From Acidobacteriaceae bacterium (GTDB lineage Bacteria; Acidobacteriota; Terriglobia; Terriglobales; Acidobacteriaceae): a DNA stretch of 42,688 nt. Each line of letters starts with the position of its first letter. The first letter of the stretch is position 1. Below the pieces are notes generated by a model. It was not told where the DNA came from, did no database searches, and worked only from the letters and a program-made list of their open reading frames with translations. Location of the stretch: contig CAHJWN010000032.1 in NCBI GenBank assembly GCA_903642265.1, forward strand, positions 1 to 42,688. The letters are read 5' to 3'. Position numbers and translations under genes: made by a program. This document shows positions 7,380-16,305 of the stretch, in pieces.

Positions 7380-7988
7380 TTGAACATTCAAGAGCAGTTT
7401 GGTCAGATCGATATCTACGTCTTCGATCAGATCCTTCGCGGCAACATCGGTCCGGGGATGCGAATCCTTGATGCTGGGTGTGGCTACGGTCGGAATCTTG
7501 TGCATCTGCTGCGCGAGGGTTGCGAAGTCTTTGCACTCGATGCGGATCCGGAGGGTGTCAGTCATGTGCAGCAGCTCGCCGCGCTGCTCGCACCAGGCTT
7601 ATCGTCGGAAAACTTCCAGGTGGGTCAGATCGAGCAGATGGCATTTCCCACAGACTTCGCCGACGTCGTGATCTGCAATTCTGTACTGCACTTTGCCCGA
7701 TCTGAAGCCCATTTTCAGGCAATGCTGGCGGAGCTTTGGCGCGTCTTGCGTCCCGGCGGCATGCTGTTTATGCGGCTCGGCTCTCGTATTGGCATGGACT
7801 TCAAACGTGTCGGCGGCAACATCTACTCCATAGGCGACGGTTCGGAGTGGTATATGGTTGATGAGCGGATGCTGCTTGATTGTACGGATCGCCTGGACGC
7901 TGTAATGGTTGATCCCCTCAAGACGACCATAGTTCAGGATTATCGGTGTATGACGACCTGGGTACTCCGTAAGCGTCACTCTAGATGA
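7380..7988 (+). CDS. Class I SAM-dependent methyltransferase
   Basis: A 202-residue methyltransferase, substrate unknown. Motif I is MRILDAGCGYGRNL with the acidic end of strand beta-2 at FALDADPEGV; motif II is FADVVICNSVLHFAR, and the post-motif segment is LWRVLRPGGMLFMRLGSR, as in the UbiE/Methyltransf_11 group. No ATG fits; the TTG at 7380 (NIQEQFGQIDIYVFDQ) is the best start, since the next in-frame ATG (7458) would cut into the fold. It follows coaD by 39 bases. Similar small methyltransferases are said to act on metals such as tellurite or on metabolites, but nothing here identifies the acceptor. Confidence 0.85.
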   Translation: MNIQEQFGQIDIYVFDQILRGNIGPGMRILDAGCGYGRNLVHLLREGCEVFALDADPEGVSHVQQLAALLAPGLSSENFQVGQIEQMAFPTDFADVVICNSVLHFARSEAHFQAMLAELWRVLRPGGMLFMRLGSRIGMDFKRVGGNIYSIGDGSEWYMVDERMLLDCTDRLDAVMVDPLKTTIVQDYRCMTTWVLRKRHSR

Positions 7989-8108
7989 CAGCCTCAAAAG
8001 GGAGTACCGTTACCGACAGCCACGAAAGTAACCCAATCGTGCCATTCCCAAGTAATTGTTTGGCTGCAAGTCTTGAGAAGCGTGACTCGCGCCACCTTTG
8101 GAGTATCT

Positions 8109-8915
8109 ATGCACCTTACCCGTTATTACCGTGCCGCCGGTCTAGGCGCGATGTCCCTTCTTGGAACTTGTCTTGTGCTTACCGGCTGTGGAAGCGGTAT
8201 CTTCCCAGCCGTGTATTCGAATGCTTCAGCAATCACGGGTAACTGGCAGCTTAGCAGCACTGACCCCAGGGCGGCGCTGCTTCCGGCACTCTCCGGGCAG
8301 CTGACGGGGTCGAACGCTGCGGTGACTGGCACGGTGCATTCCAATTCGATCTCGGCGTGCATTGCTCCGACCACGGTCGTCGAGCTCAATGGGTTGGCCG
8401 GTGCGGATAACCTGATCACGCTAAGCGGGAAGCTCGCTGGTGGCACTTTGACCATCACGGGCACCCTCTCTGCGGATGGCAAGACCCTAAGCGGTGCTTC
8501 CTATAACGTAACGGGTGGAACCTGTGCCTTTTCGGCGGCGGTCCAGGCCATTGCGCAGTCCTACAGCCCACTCGTCGGCGATTATTCCGGCATATTCACA
8601 GATTTCAACGGCCACACACTCAACTTCAATGTTCAGCTTTCGCAGTCCTTGACTCCAGACGCAAATGGCAATTTCCCGCTTAGTGGCAGTTCTACATTGA
8701 CCGACAACACCTGCTACACCGGTTTGATTAGCATTACCAATGCATTGGTGACAGGCGAAAGCTTCAGTTTTGATTACACTGACCCGAACCAGGGCAACAA
8801 CACCGCGGTTGCCGGAACTTCATCCGTAGACGCGAGCACGTTGACCGTGACAGATTGGCAGCTTACCGGGCCCTGTAACACGACCCATGGAACAGGTGTC
8901 CTGACGCGCCAATAG
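8109..8915 (+). CDS. Predicted lipoprotein of unknown function
   Basis: No recognised family. The ATG at 8109 follows TTTGGAG and gives a lipoprotein signal peptide: basic start MHLTRYYRAAG, hydrophobic core, lipobox LTGC with Cys27. The mature 240 or so residues are rich in Gly, Ser, Thr and Asn with alternating hydrophobic strands (for example TLTITGTLSADGKTLSGA), as in a beta-sandwich or beta-barrel fold, and contain several Cys that could form disulphides. The protein is probably attached to the outer membrane or periplasmic face. It stands alone between the methyltransferase and the aminotransferase. An upstream ATG at 8073 is open but would bury the signal peptide. Confidence 0.8.
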   Translation: MHLTRYYRAAGLGAMSLLGTCLVLTGCGSGIFPAVYSNASAITGNWQLSSTDPRAALLPALSGQLTGSNAAVTGTVHSNSISACIAPTTVVELNGLAGADNLITLSGKLAGGTLTITGTLSADGKTLSGASYNVTGGTCAFSAAVQAIAQSYSPLVGDYSGIFTDFNGHTLNFNVQLSQSLTPDANGNFPLSGSSTLTDNTCYTGLISITNALVTGESFSFDYTDPNQGNNTAVAGTSSVDASTLTVTDWQLTGPCNTTHGTGVLTRQ

Positions 8916-8991
8916 AGGTTGCGCTCTGTCCTTGAGCAGCTTAGGCAACCATCAGCTTTATCTTGCTCGCCAAATCTGAAAGACTGTAGGC

Positions 8992-10188
8992 ATGAGCACA
9001 GCGTCAGCAGTGAAGGTTTTGACGGACCGGATTAATCGGATTGAAGTTTCGGCCACAATGGCCATCACGGCAGCCGCCCTGAAGTTGAAAGCGGAAGGCG
9101 TAAGCCTCTCAGATTTTGGCGCAGGCGAGCCGCACTTCGCTACGCCGCGCCACATCAAGGACGCGGCCATCGATGCGATCGAAAAGAACTTCACCCGCTA
9201 CACTGCCGTCGCCGGAATTCCCGAGGTGCGCAAGGCCATCGTTGATCGCCACGCCTGCGACTTCGGATCGAATTACACGCCCGAAGAGTGCGTATTCACG
9301 ACTGGCGGAAAGTTGGCGCTCTTCAACGCCATCCAGGTGCTGGTCGATCACGGCGACGAGGTCATCCTTCCTGTGCCTTACTGGGTGTCGTTTAAGGACA
9401 TCATTCAATACGCGGGGGGCATCGTGGTCCCAGTCGAGAGCCGCGAGGACGAGAACTTCCGCATCACGGCAAAGATGATCGAAGCGGCAATCACGCCGCG
9501 CACCAAGGCGATCATCCTGAATACGCCTTCGAACCCATCGGGCGCAGTCGTTTCGCCTGCTGATCTTGAAGCCATCGTACGTCTGGCCCATAAGCATGAG
9601 ATCTACGTGCTACTCGATGAATGCTACGTCTACCTGAACTTCACTGGCGAGATCGTCAGCGGCGGGTCTTTCACGGACTGCAAAGAGCACATGGTGATCC
9701 TTGGCTCACTCTCAAAAACCTACGCAATGACCGGCTGGCGCGCCGGCTTCGCGCTCGGACCGAAGCAGATCATCGGCGCAATGAGCAAGCTGCAATCGCA
9801 GAGCACATCGAATGCCGCCAGCATGGTCCAGCGAGCGTCGATTGCGGCGGTGCATGGGTCTCAGGAGTGCGTCGGTGAGATGCGCGCTGACTACATCAAG
9901 CTGCGTGACCAGGTGCTTGCGGGCTTCAAGACAATCCCAGGGCTTACCTGTACCGTGCCTGAAGGTGCGTTCTATGTGTATCCCAACGTGAGCAAGTTTC
10001 TCGGCAAGGGCGGCGTAACGACTCCTGGCGATCTCGCCGCTAAACTGCTGAGCGAAGCCCATGTAGTTGTGGTTCCGGGCGAGGCCTTCGGCACCAGCGA
10101 GCACATTCGCCTGTCGTATGCCGTATCAAGCGACGTGATCGACGAAGGCGTGAAACGGATGCGTGAGTACTTCGCCAGCCTTGATTAA
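8992..10188 (+). CDS. Class I/II pyridoxal-phosphate aminotransferase (aspartate or prephenate type)
   Basis: Transfers amino groups between aspartate/glutamate and keto acids. The 398-residue protein has FGAGEPHFATPRHIKDAAID near the N-terminus, FTTGGKLALFNAI, NTPSNPSGAV with the PLP-contacting Asn, LLDECYVYLNF with the Asp that binds the pyridine nitrogen, and SLSKTYAMTGWRAGF with Schiff-base Lys242. IRLSYAVSSDVIDEGVKRM near the end holds the substrate-carboxylate Arg. This is the subgroup I-gamma pattern of thermophile-type AspC, some members of which also use prephenate for Phe/Tyr synthesis. It lies 63 bases before the mannose guanylyltransferase gene and may be expressed with it. Confidence 0.92.
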   Translation: MSTASAVKVLTDRINRIEVSATMAITAAALKLKAEGVSLSDFGAGEPHFATPRHIKDAAIDAIEKNFTRYTAVAGIPEVRKAIVDRHACDFGSNYTPEECVFTTGGKLALFNAIQVLVDHGDEVILPVPYWVSFKDIIQYAGGIVVPVESREDENFRITAKMIEAAITPRTKAIILNTPSNPSGAVVSPADLEAIVRLAHKHEIYVLLDECYVYLNFTGEIVSGGSFTDCKEHMVILGSLSKTYAMTGWRAGFALGPKQIIGAMSKLQSQSTSNAASMVQRASIAAVHGSQECVGEMRADYIKLRDQVLAGFKTIPGLTCTVPEGAFYVYPNVSKFLGKGGVTTPGDLAAKLLSEAHVVVVPGEAFGTSEHIRLSYAVSSDVIDEGVKRMREYFASLD

Positions 10189-10251
10189 TGCCGGGCTAGT
10201 GCTTAAGGGGTATCGCCACCAACCCGGGTTAGCTGTTTCTCTAAGAGGATT

Positions 10252-11403
10252 ATGTCCGATCAAACGAAGACAGTAATGCCACGTTTTGCTCCAGTAATCC
10301 TTGCAGGCGGCAGCGGAACTCGCTTCTGGCCACGCAGCCGCCGTGCTCGCGCGAAGCAGGTGCTCGCGCTCGATGGCGACCAGACCATGATCCAGCAGAC
10401 ATTGACCCGGCTGCTTCCGCTGGCCGATGCGAAAGATGTCTGGGTGGTGACGAACAGCTTGCTCGATAAAACAATTTCGGGTCAGATGCCCTCTGTCGAT
10501 CCGCTGCACATCTTGAGCGAACCAGCGGCGCGCAACACAGCACCGGCGTGCGCATTGGCCGCGTTCCTGCTCGAAACGCGCGAGCCAAATACCGTCATCG
10601 GCATCTTCCCTTCGGACCATGTCGTGAAAGACATGCCCCGTTTCGCAGAGGTGCTTCGTGTGGGCATCGACATTGCCGCAGGGGGCGAGGCCATTGTTGT
10701 CCTCGGTGTTCCGCCAACGCGTCCTGAGACGGGCTATGGCTACGTTGAGCAAGGCGCACTGGTCGCTGAAGCAGCGTCGGCTGATGGTACGAGTCCGGTG
10801 AAGGTGTTCCGCGTGAAGCGCTTCCGCGAAAAGCCCGACCGCCACACGGCAGAAAACTTTCTTGCCGCAGGAAACTTCGCATGGAACGGCGGTATTTTTC
10901 TTTGGAGCGCGCGCACACTGGCGAACGCCATCCGGGAGCATGCTCCGGATATGGCTCCTATGCTTGAGAAGATTGCTGTGGCACATGGCACGGCTGACTT
11001 CGAGAAGGTCTTCGCCGAAGAATACCCAAAGTGTGAAAACATCTCGATTGACTACGCTGTGCTCGAACGCCGTTCTATCAAGGGCGAGCAGAAGTCGGAG
11101 ATCTATTGCTTGCCGGCAGACTTTGGCTGGAACGATCTGGGCTCGTGGGCCTCTCTACACGAGCACCTTGGCGAGGCTGAAGCAGATAACGTGATCGACG
11201 GTGCGACGACTGGCCTGGTGACCATTCAATCCACTGGCAACTACGTCTATGCTCCAGGCAAGATGGTGGCACTGCTTGGCGTCGATGACCTTGTAGTTGT
11301 CGAAACCGATGATGCCCTGCTTATTACTACTCGCGACCGCTCGCAGGATGTCAGCAAGATTGTTCGGGCCATCTATGAAGGCGGCCGCGAAGAGCTGATG
11401 TAA
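10252..11403 (+). CDS. manC: Mannose-1-phosphate guanylyltransferase
   Basis: Makes GDP-mannose from mannose 1-phosphate and GTP, for polysaccharide, O-antigen or glycan assembly. The 383 residues start with FAPVILAGGSGTRFWPRSRR, the nucleotide-binding loop, followed by KQVLAL, SEPAARNTAPACALAAF, GIFPSDHVV, PETGYGYVEQG, FREKPDRHTAENFLAAG, FAWNGGIFLW, SIDYAVLERR and FGWNDLGSW, all standard motifs of the family. It lacks the C-terminal isomerase domain of bifunctional ManC-type enzymes, so it is a single-domain form. AGAGGAT precedes the ATG. The phosphohexomutase that could supply its substrate follows after 33 bases. Confidence 0.95.
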   Translation: MSDQTKTVMPRFAPVILAGGSGTRFWPRSRRARAKQVLALDGDQTMIQQTLTRLLPLADAKDVWVVTNSLLDKTISGQMPSVDPLHILSEPAARNTAPACALAAFLLETREPNTVIGIFPSDHVVKDMPRFAEVLRVGIDIAAGGEAIVVLGVPPTRPETGYGYVEQGALVAEAASADGTSPVKVFRVKRFREKPDRHTAENFLAAGNFAWNGGIFLWSARTLANAIREHAPDMAPMLEKIAVAHGTADFEKVFAEEYPKCENISIDYAVLERRSIKGEQKSEIYCLPADFGWNDLGSWASLHEHLGEAEADNVIDGATTGLVTIQSTGNYVYAPGKMVALLGVDDLVVVETDDALLITTRDRSQDVSKIVRAIYEGGREELM

Positions 11404-11436
11404 ACCCGCTGTACGAACTTTGAAAAGGAACTCTGA

Positions 11437-12867
11437 ATGGGTGTAGTCAAGTTTGGTACGGACGGCTGGCGCGGCATTATCGCTGATGATTTTACGTTTG
11501 AGAATGTGCGAGTCGCCTCGTCTGCGATTGCGCATTACGTTCTAAAGCAGGAGGACGCCACCAAGGGTGTCTGCATTGGTTACGACACTCGCTTCGGTTC
11601 GAAGTCTTTCGCGAAGGTAGTGGCCGAGGTACTTGCCGGCGCAGGCATTCCGGTTCAGCTTGCCAATGGCATTACACCTACACCGGCTCTTTCTTATGCC
11701 GTGCGTGAACGCGGCGCGGCAGGTGGAGTCATGATCACCTCCAGCCACAATCCCGCTGAGTGGAACGGCGTGAAGTATAAGGCCAGCTACGGCGGGTCGG
11801 GCAAGCCATCGATCATCTCGGCCATAGAAGGGTATCTCGATCAACCTCTGACTAAGGCAGCAACTCCCGCGAGGATTGAAGAAGTTGACTTCAACCCGGA
11901 CTACATTGCGGCGATCACGAACTTCGTCGATCTCGCAGCGATCAAAGCGTCAGGACAGAAGTTTCTGATCGACTGCATGTACGGCGCAGGCCGCGGCGTC
12001 ATAGCCGGCATCTTCACCAGGGCTGACATCCCGTTTGTCGAGATCCGCAGCGAGATCAACCCGTCATTTCCTGGCATTAATCCTGAACCAATATTGCCGC
12101 ATATCAAAGCTTCGCAGCTCGCCGTGGTCGCGGAGAAGTGTGCCGCAGGGTTCATCACGGATGGCGATGCCGACCGCATTGGCGCGGTCGATGAACACGG
12201 CAACGTTGTCGACGCACACAAGATTTTTTCGATCCTGCTGAAGTGGCTGCTTGACCGGAAAGGCTGGCCAGGCGATGTCACGCGGGCCTTCAACACGACG
12301 AAGATGCTCGACCGGATCTCTGCGAAGTACGGGCGAACGCTGCATGAGCACGGCATCGGCTTCAAGTATGTCTGTGACCTCATGCTCGAGAAAGACATTC
12401 TGATTGGCGGTGAAGAGTCGGGCGGCGTGGGCATCAGCAAGCATTTGCCGGAGCGTGACGGCTTGTTGAATTCACTGCTGCTTGCCAACGTTATGGCGGA
12501 CGAGAATAAGACCCTCGGCGAACTTGTTGCGGCACTGCAGGAGGAGTTCGGCGAGCATCAGTACGACCGCATCGACATGCACATCACCGAAGAGCTGAAG
12601 CAGTCCGCAATCGCGCGAGCGAAGGCTGGCGTGAGCGATATCGCAGGCATGAAGGTGCTTCGCATGGAGACGCTCGACGGCATCAAGTTCTTCCTGGAGA
12701 ACCCGGCGTGCTCCGGCAGGAAGAATGCCGCTGAGACATGGCTGCTGTTGCGTGCCTCGGGCACGGAGCCCCTGCTGCGTGTCTATTGTGAGAGCTGCTC
12801 GGTTGAGTCGGTGGCACAGGTGCTGGCCGCGGCAAAGGCGTTCGTGCTCGCGGGAGCAAAGGCTTGA
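11437..12867 (+). CDS. Phosphoglucomutase/phosphomannomutase family protein
   Basis: An alpha-D-phosphohexomutase interconverting hexose 6- and 1-phosphates. The 476 residues have the four expected motifs: FGTDGWRG at the N-terminus, the phosphoserine loop TSSHNPAEWNGVKYK, the Mg-binding loop DGDADRIGAVDE, the sugar-selecting GEESGGVGISKHLPERDG, and the phosphate-binding RASGTEPLLRVY in domain 4. Position after manC suggests phosphomannomutase activity feeding GDP-mannose synthesis, but the sequence does not exclude phosphoglucomutase. Its stop codon overlaps the TTG start of the HAD gene. Confidence 0.93.
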   Translation: MGVVKFGTDGWRGIIADDFTFENVRVASSAIAHYVLKQEDATKGVCIGYDTRFGSKSFAKVVAEVLAGAGIPVQLANGITPTPALSYAVRERGAAGGVMITSSHNPAEWNGVKYKASYGGSGKPSIISAIEGYLDQPLTKAATPARIEEVDFNPDYIAAITNFVDLAAIKASGQKFLIDCMYGAGRGVIAGIFTRADIPFVEIRSEINPSFPGINPEPILPHIKASQLAVVAEKCAAGFITDGDADRIGAVDEHGNVVDAHKIFSILLKWLLDRKGWPGDVTRAFNTTKMLDRISAKYGRTLHEHGIGFKYVCDLMLEKDILIGGEESGGVGISKHLPERDGLLNSLLLANVMADENKTLGELVAALQEEFGEHQYDRIDMHITEELKQSAIARAKAGVSDIAGMKVLRMETLDGIKFFLENPACSGRKNAAETWLLLRASGTEPLLRVYCESCSVESVAQVLAAAKAFVLAGAKA

Positions 12868-13568
12868 GCGCTCCGGTTTCTGGTGAAGAGTCCCTGGTTG
12901 GTCGTTCCGTGAAGGTCCAGACGAAGGGTCTGCTGTTTGATATGGACGGCGTGCTGATCAGCTCCATTGGATCCGTCATTCGCTGTTGGCGGCAGTGGGC
13001 AGAGATGTACAACATTCCGGGCTGGGAGAGCTACGAAATCCCGCACGGTACCCGCGCGATTGACATCATTCGACAGCTCCGCCCCGATCTCGATGAGGCT
13101 GGCGTCTACGAGGGGCTTCGCGTGATCGAAGATCTCGAGATTGTCGACACGGAAGATCTAAAGGTACTTCCCGGCGCACGCGAGTTGCTGACTTCCTTGC
13201 CACCGGAGCGATGGTCGATCGTCACCTCCGCAACCCGACGGCTGATGCTTGGAAGGCTGAAGGCGGCAGGGCTGCCGATTCCTGCTCGCATCATCGCAGG
13301 GGACGACGTCGTACACGGCAAACCACATCCGGAGCCGTACATGACCGGCGCAAAGCTACTCGGCTTCGATCCGGCAGATTGCATCGTGTTCGAAGACGCT
13401 CCGGCAGGCGTGGGCGCCGGGGTAGCTGCGGGCTGCCGCGTTCTTGGTGTGCTCGGGACGCATGAAGCTGATGACCTCAGGGCGTGTACGTGGATTGTGC
13501 CTTCGCTTACAGCGGTCAGCGCGCTGACAGTGGGCGATGGGCTTGAACTCGAACTGATGGCTGTCTGA
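12864..13568 (+). CDS. HAD-superfamily (subfamily IA) phosphatase
   Basis: Probably a small-molecule sugar-phosphate phosphatase. The 234-residue protein has motif I LLFDMDGVLISS with the nucleophile and acid Asp pair, motif II IVTSATRRLM, and motif III/IV HGKPHPEPY with IVFEDAPAGVGAGVAAGC, plus an alpha-helical cap between motifs I and II. This pattern resembles sugar or glycerol phosphatases such as YfbT or GPP. The TTG at 12864 overlaps the preceding TGA as TTGA, with GGGAG at good spacing, implying translational coupling; a GTG at 12909 is an alternative. Linkage to manC/manB suggests a hexose phosphate substrate, which is inference. Confidence 0.88.
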   Translation: MSAPVSGEESLVGRSVKVQTKGLLFDMDGVLISSIGSVIRCWRQWAEMYNIPGWESYEIPHGTRAIDIIRQLRPDLDEAGVYEGLRVIEDLEIVDTEDLKVLPGARELLTSLPPERWSIVTSATRRLMLGRLKAAGLPIPARIIAGDDVVHGKPHPEPYMTGAKLLGFDPADCIVFEDAPAGVGAGVAAGCRVLGVLGTHEADDLRACTWIVPSLTAVSALTVGDGLELELMAV

Positions 13569-13760
13569 AAGTCGGGCCGCCGAGGAACAATCGTGTGTAG
13601 GCTTTGTAAAACACTCTGTGATAGCTTCATCACACGACCTCGGCAACATTCGCAGATTCCTCACGGCTCGCACGATCATCCATGGCCTATCCACAGCCTC
13701 ATTTGTTTCCAGCCCGGCTGACGCAAGTCCGGTGAACGCTCCTACCTTTGGAGAGTTTTG

Positions 13761-15380
13761 ATGGCCGCCTTTGCTCCTGTTCTGACCGCCGACCCTTTTC
13801 AACAAATCACTGTTTCCGCACCTCAGGATACTGCAAGCTTTCCCCCGCTTGGGCCGCAACTGAAAGCCCTGATGGTCTGGCCACGCTTTCCGCCATCCTT
13901 TTGGGGCTTCGAGGGCGTGCTGGAGATGACGCCAGAAAAATCGGTGATGCCGCCGCTTGGCCTGATTACAGTGGCCGCGTTGTGCCCGTCGGCATGGACG
14001 ATCCGGCTGCTGGACATGGCGTTTGAAGATCTCACGGATGAGGATCTGCTTTGGGCTGACCTGGTCATGGTGAGCTCCATGCACGCACAGAAGATCAACA
14101 CACTCGATGTGTTGGCACGGGCGCGGGCGCTCGACCGACGGACGTTTATCGGCGGGCCGTGGGCGAGCAGCGAGCCGGAGTATCTGCTCGACAAGGCGGA
14201 CCACGTGATGGTGGGCGAGGCGGAAGAGGCGTTCGCGGAGATCGCTGTCGCGCTCGAACGCGGGACAGCAAAGGCGCTTTATAAGATCGTAGACAAACCG
14301 GACATGTCCATAACGCCGGTCCCACGCTTCGACCTGCTGCAGCTGAAAAAGTACACGTCGATGTCGGTGCAGTTCTCGCGCGGCTGCCCATTCCAATGCG
14401 AGTTTTGCGACATCATCACGATCTATGGACGCAAACCGAGGGCGAAGCCTCCGGCAAAGCTCATTGCGGAACTGGACGCGCTACGGGCGTTGGGATGGCG
14501 GAATGAAGTTTTCATCGTGGACGACAACTTTATCGGGAACCAGAAGCTGGCTCTGGCGCTGACTCATGAGCTGACTGCATGGCAGGAACGCAATAACAGG
14601 GACATCGCGTTTTACACGGAGGCGTCGATTGATCTGGCTGACAAGCCGGAGCTCATGTCATCCATGGTCGATGCCAACTTTATGTATGTGTTCCTGGGTA
14701 TCGAAACGCCGTCGGCGGAGGCGCTAAAAGGATCGTCCAAGTTCCAGAACCTGCGTGGCGACCTGGTAACGAATGTAAACAAAATTAGAGAAAGCGGGTT
14801 GTGGGTGCTGGGAGGGTTCATCGTCGGCTTCGATTCGGATGACGAGACGATCTTCGAACGGCAGCAGCAATTTATCGAGAAAACATCGATTACCTGGGCG
14901 ATGGCAGGAGTTCTGCAGGCCCCGCCAACCACCGCGTTGTTCGACCGTATGAAGCGCGAAGGCCGGTTGATCGAGGATTCTGAAGCGACGACCAATTTCA
15001 GCCCGCCGAACTTCCGCACTGTGTTGCCGCTGCCTGTTTTGCTGCGTGGACTTAGTACCTTGTTGTCCGGCCTGTACACACCAGAGGCATACTTTGGGCG
15101 TGCGATGCGGTCAATTGAATCATGGCAGCCGCGGTCGCAGAGGCCGCCAGAGCCGCCAATGCTCTACAACCTGAAGGTTTTCGGAGCGTCGATGTGGCAC
15201 CAGGGTGTTCTCTCGAACTACAAAGCTGCCTATTGGAAATTTCTATGGCTGCTCATTCGCAAGTGGAGTCGTCAGCCGGCAAAGCTGTGGCTTGGTTTTA
15301 CAGTGCTTCTATCTGCAAATCACTTCTTGAAGTACGCAAAAGGGGTGACCGATATGCTGGATGAGCAGGTTGCGGAGTAG
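13761..15380 (+). CDS. B12-binding radical SAM protein with DUF4070-type C-terminus (HpnP-like)
   Basis: A cobalamin-dependent radical SAM enzyme, 539 residues. Residues from about 35 to 180 form the B12-binding domain (KALMVWPRFPPSFWGFEGVL, PPLGLITVAAL, FIGGPWASSEPEY). The radical SAM core follows with the 4Fe-4S cluster motif RGCPFQCEFCD and continues through VFIVDDNFIGNQ and GIETPSAEALKG. The C-terminal region to the end matches the DUF4070 type. This is the architecture of HpnP, the hopanoid C-2 methylase, but the same architecture covers other uncharacterised methylases, and no hopanoid genes are nearby. The ATG at 13761 follows GGAGAG with five-base spacing. A ParD-like gene starts 7 bases after the stop. 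Confidence 0.88.
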   Translation: MAAFAPVLTADPFQQITVSAPQDTASFPPLGPQLKALMVWPRFPPSFWGFEGVLEMTPEKSVMPPLGLITVAALCPSAWTIRLLDMAFEDLTDEDLLWADLVMVSSMHAQKINTLDVLARARALDRRTFIGGPWASSEPEYLLDKADHVMVGEAEEAFAEIAVALERGTAKALYKIVDKPDMSITPVPRFDLLQLKKYTSMSVQFSRGCPFQCEFCDIITIYGRKPRAKPPAKLIAELDALRALGWRNEVFIVDDNFIGNQKLALALTHELTAWQERNNRDIAFYTEASIDLADKPELMSSMVDANFMYVFLGIETPSAEALKGSSKFQNLRGDLVTNVNKIRESGLWVLGGFIVGFDSDDETIFERQQQFIEKTSITWAMAGVLQAPPTTALFDRMKREGRLIEDSEATTNFSPPNFRTVLPLPVLLRGLSTLLSGLYTPEAYFGRAMRSIESWQPRSQRPPEPPMLYNLKVFGASMWHQGVLSNYKAAYWKFLWLLIRKWSRQPAKLWLGFTVLLSANHFLKYAKGVTDMLDEQVAE

Positions 15381-15387
15381 ATTCCAG

Positions 15388-15564
15388 ATGGAGATTGAGC
15401 TTTCAGAATCTATGGAGCGGTTCGTTCAGGAACAGGTTGTCGAAAGGGAGTACGACAGCGTAAGCGAGTACATCCGCGAACTGGTGCGACTTGATCAGAA
15501 GCGTCACGCCAGGGAACAGATGGAGCGGGCACTGCTGAGCCTCGTTGCCTCGGGTGACGACTAA
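15388..15564 (+). CDS. ParD-like ribbon-helix-helix antitoxin, no adjacent toxin
   Basis: A 58-residue protein, MEIELSESMERFVQEQVV, then EYDSVSEYIRELVRLDQ, matching the ParD antitoxin pattern (an N-terminal beta strand, two helices, then a charged tail). ParD proteins bind ParE toxins and repress their own operon. No ParE frame follows: after the stop there are about 100 bases before the convergent VOC gene. GGAG (15374-15377) precedes the ATG at 10 bases. The gene starts 7 bases after the radical SAM stop, so it is probably transcribed with it. It may be an orphan antitoxin, a remnant, or a small regulator. Confidence 0.75.
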   Translation: MEIELSESMERFVQEQVVEREYDSVSEYIRELVRLDQKRHAREQMERALLSLVASGDD

Positions 15565-15666
15565 AGGGGAGGCTGCGGGCACACAGGAGCAGACAGGAAC
15601 AAGACTGCGCCGCAGAACGAGACACGGAACACGGAATCGTTTGAACTAGCCTTGCGACCCCGGGTG

Positions 15667-16155
15667 CTACTTGACGGAAACAGCGTTCAGCGGCTGCCAC
15701 AGCTCGATTGGGTTTCCCTCCGGATCATGAAGGCGTGCAAAGCGGCCGTACGGATAGGCCGTAGGATCTACCTTCACTACGATGCCTGCTGCTCCTAGTT
15801 GCGCAGCCATCTTCTCCAGATCCCCCACGCGGAAGTTGATCATCCACTGCTTGGTATCGTCGCCAAAGTAATGAGACTTTTCAGGAAATGGAGAAAAGCT
15901 TGTAGGTCCGGCCTGCTGATTCCAGACTGGGTCGCTGGAACTCTGGGGTGTTACAAAGACACCGAGGTGGTCCTGATACCACTGGGCGAGCGACTTGGGA
16001 TCATGCGCCCGAAAGAACATGCCGCCGATGCCGGCGACCCTCTCCTTCGGCAGTGGGGTGGCGGCGGATGATTGCTCCGCGACCGCGAAGCATCCCGGCA
16101 GTAGGGCCGTTCCGGCAGCAGCGGTAAGAACTCCAAGTGCTTCGCGGCGTTGCAT
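15667..16155 (-). CDS. Exported VOC (glyoxalase/bleomycin resistance fold) lipoprotein
   Basis: A single VOC domain with an export signal. From the ATG at 16155 it begins MQRREALGVLTAAAGTALLPGC, a twin-arginine-like RR pair followed by a hydrophobic stretch and the lipobox LPGC (Cys22). GGAGG lies 11 bases upstream; ATGs at 16173 and 16182 are also open. The VOC domain (about residues 45-160) includes IGGMFFRAHDPKSLAQWYQD at the start and RLHDPEGNPIELWQP at the end, with the usual terminal Glu metal ligand. Most VOC proteins are cytosolic, so a Tat lipoprotein form is unusual. Substrate unknown. It converges on the ParD gene. Confidence 0.85.
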   Translation of the reverse strand: MQRREALGVLTAAAGTALLPGCFAVAEQSSAATPLPKERVAGIGGMFFRAHDPKSLAQWYQDHLGVFVTPQSSSDPVWNQQAGPTSFSPFPEKSHYFGDDTKQWMINFRVGDLEKMAAQLGAAGIVVKVDPTAYPYGRFARLHDPEGNPIELWQPLNAVSVK

Positions 16156-16305
16156 CTTCAGGGCGCCCTCCATAATGCACAAATTCTAAACTGTCCTTCA
16201 CAGGAAGGGTCTGCCCTTCTGCATGGGATTCTCATCTTTAGTAGGGCAAGTCGAACGCAGACAACCTGCGAGGATGGCGAACCGGCCTTAGGGCAGCTAT
16301 TCGAG

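Noticed and set aside
13569..13760. Cobalamin riboswitch before the B12 radical SAM gene
   Set aside because: I looked for a B12-box-like GCCACTG sequence and the expected folded length and saw neither; the gap is only 192 bases.
13356..14396. 346-residue minus-strand frame opposite the HAD and radical SAM genes
   Set aside because: It spans two real genes and their gap, with no recognisable motif and arginine/histidine-rich composition.
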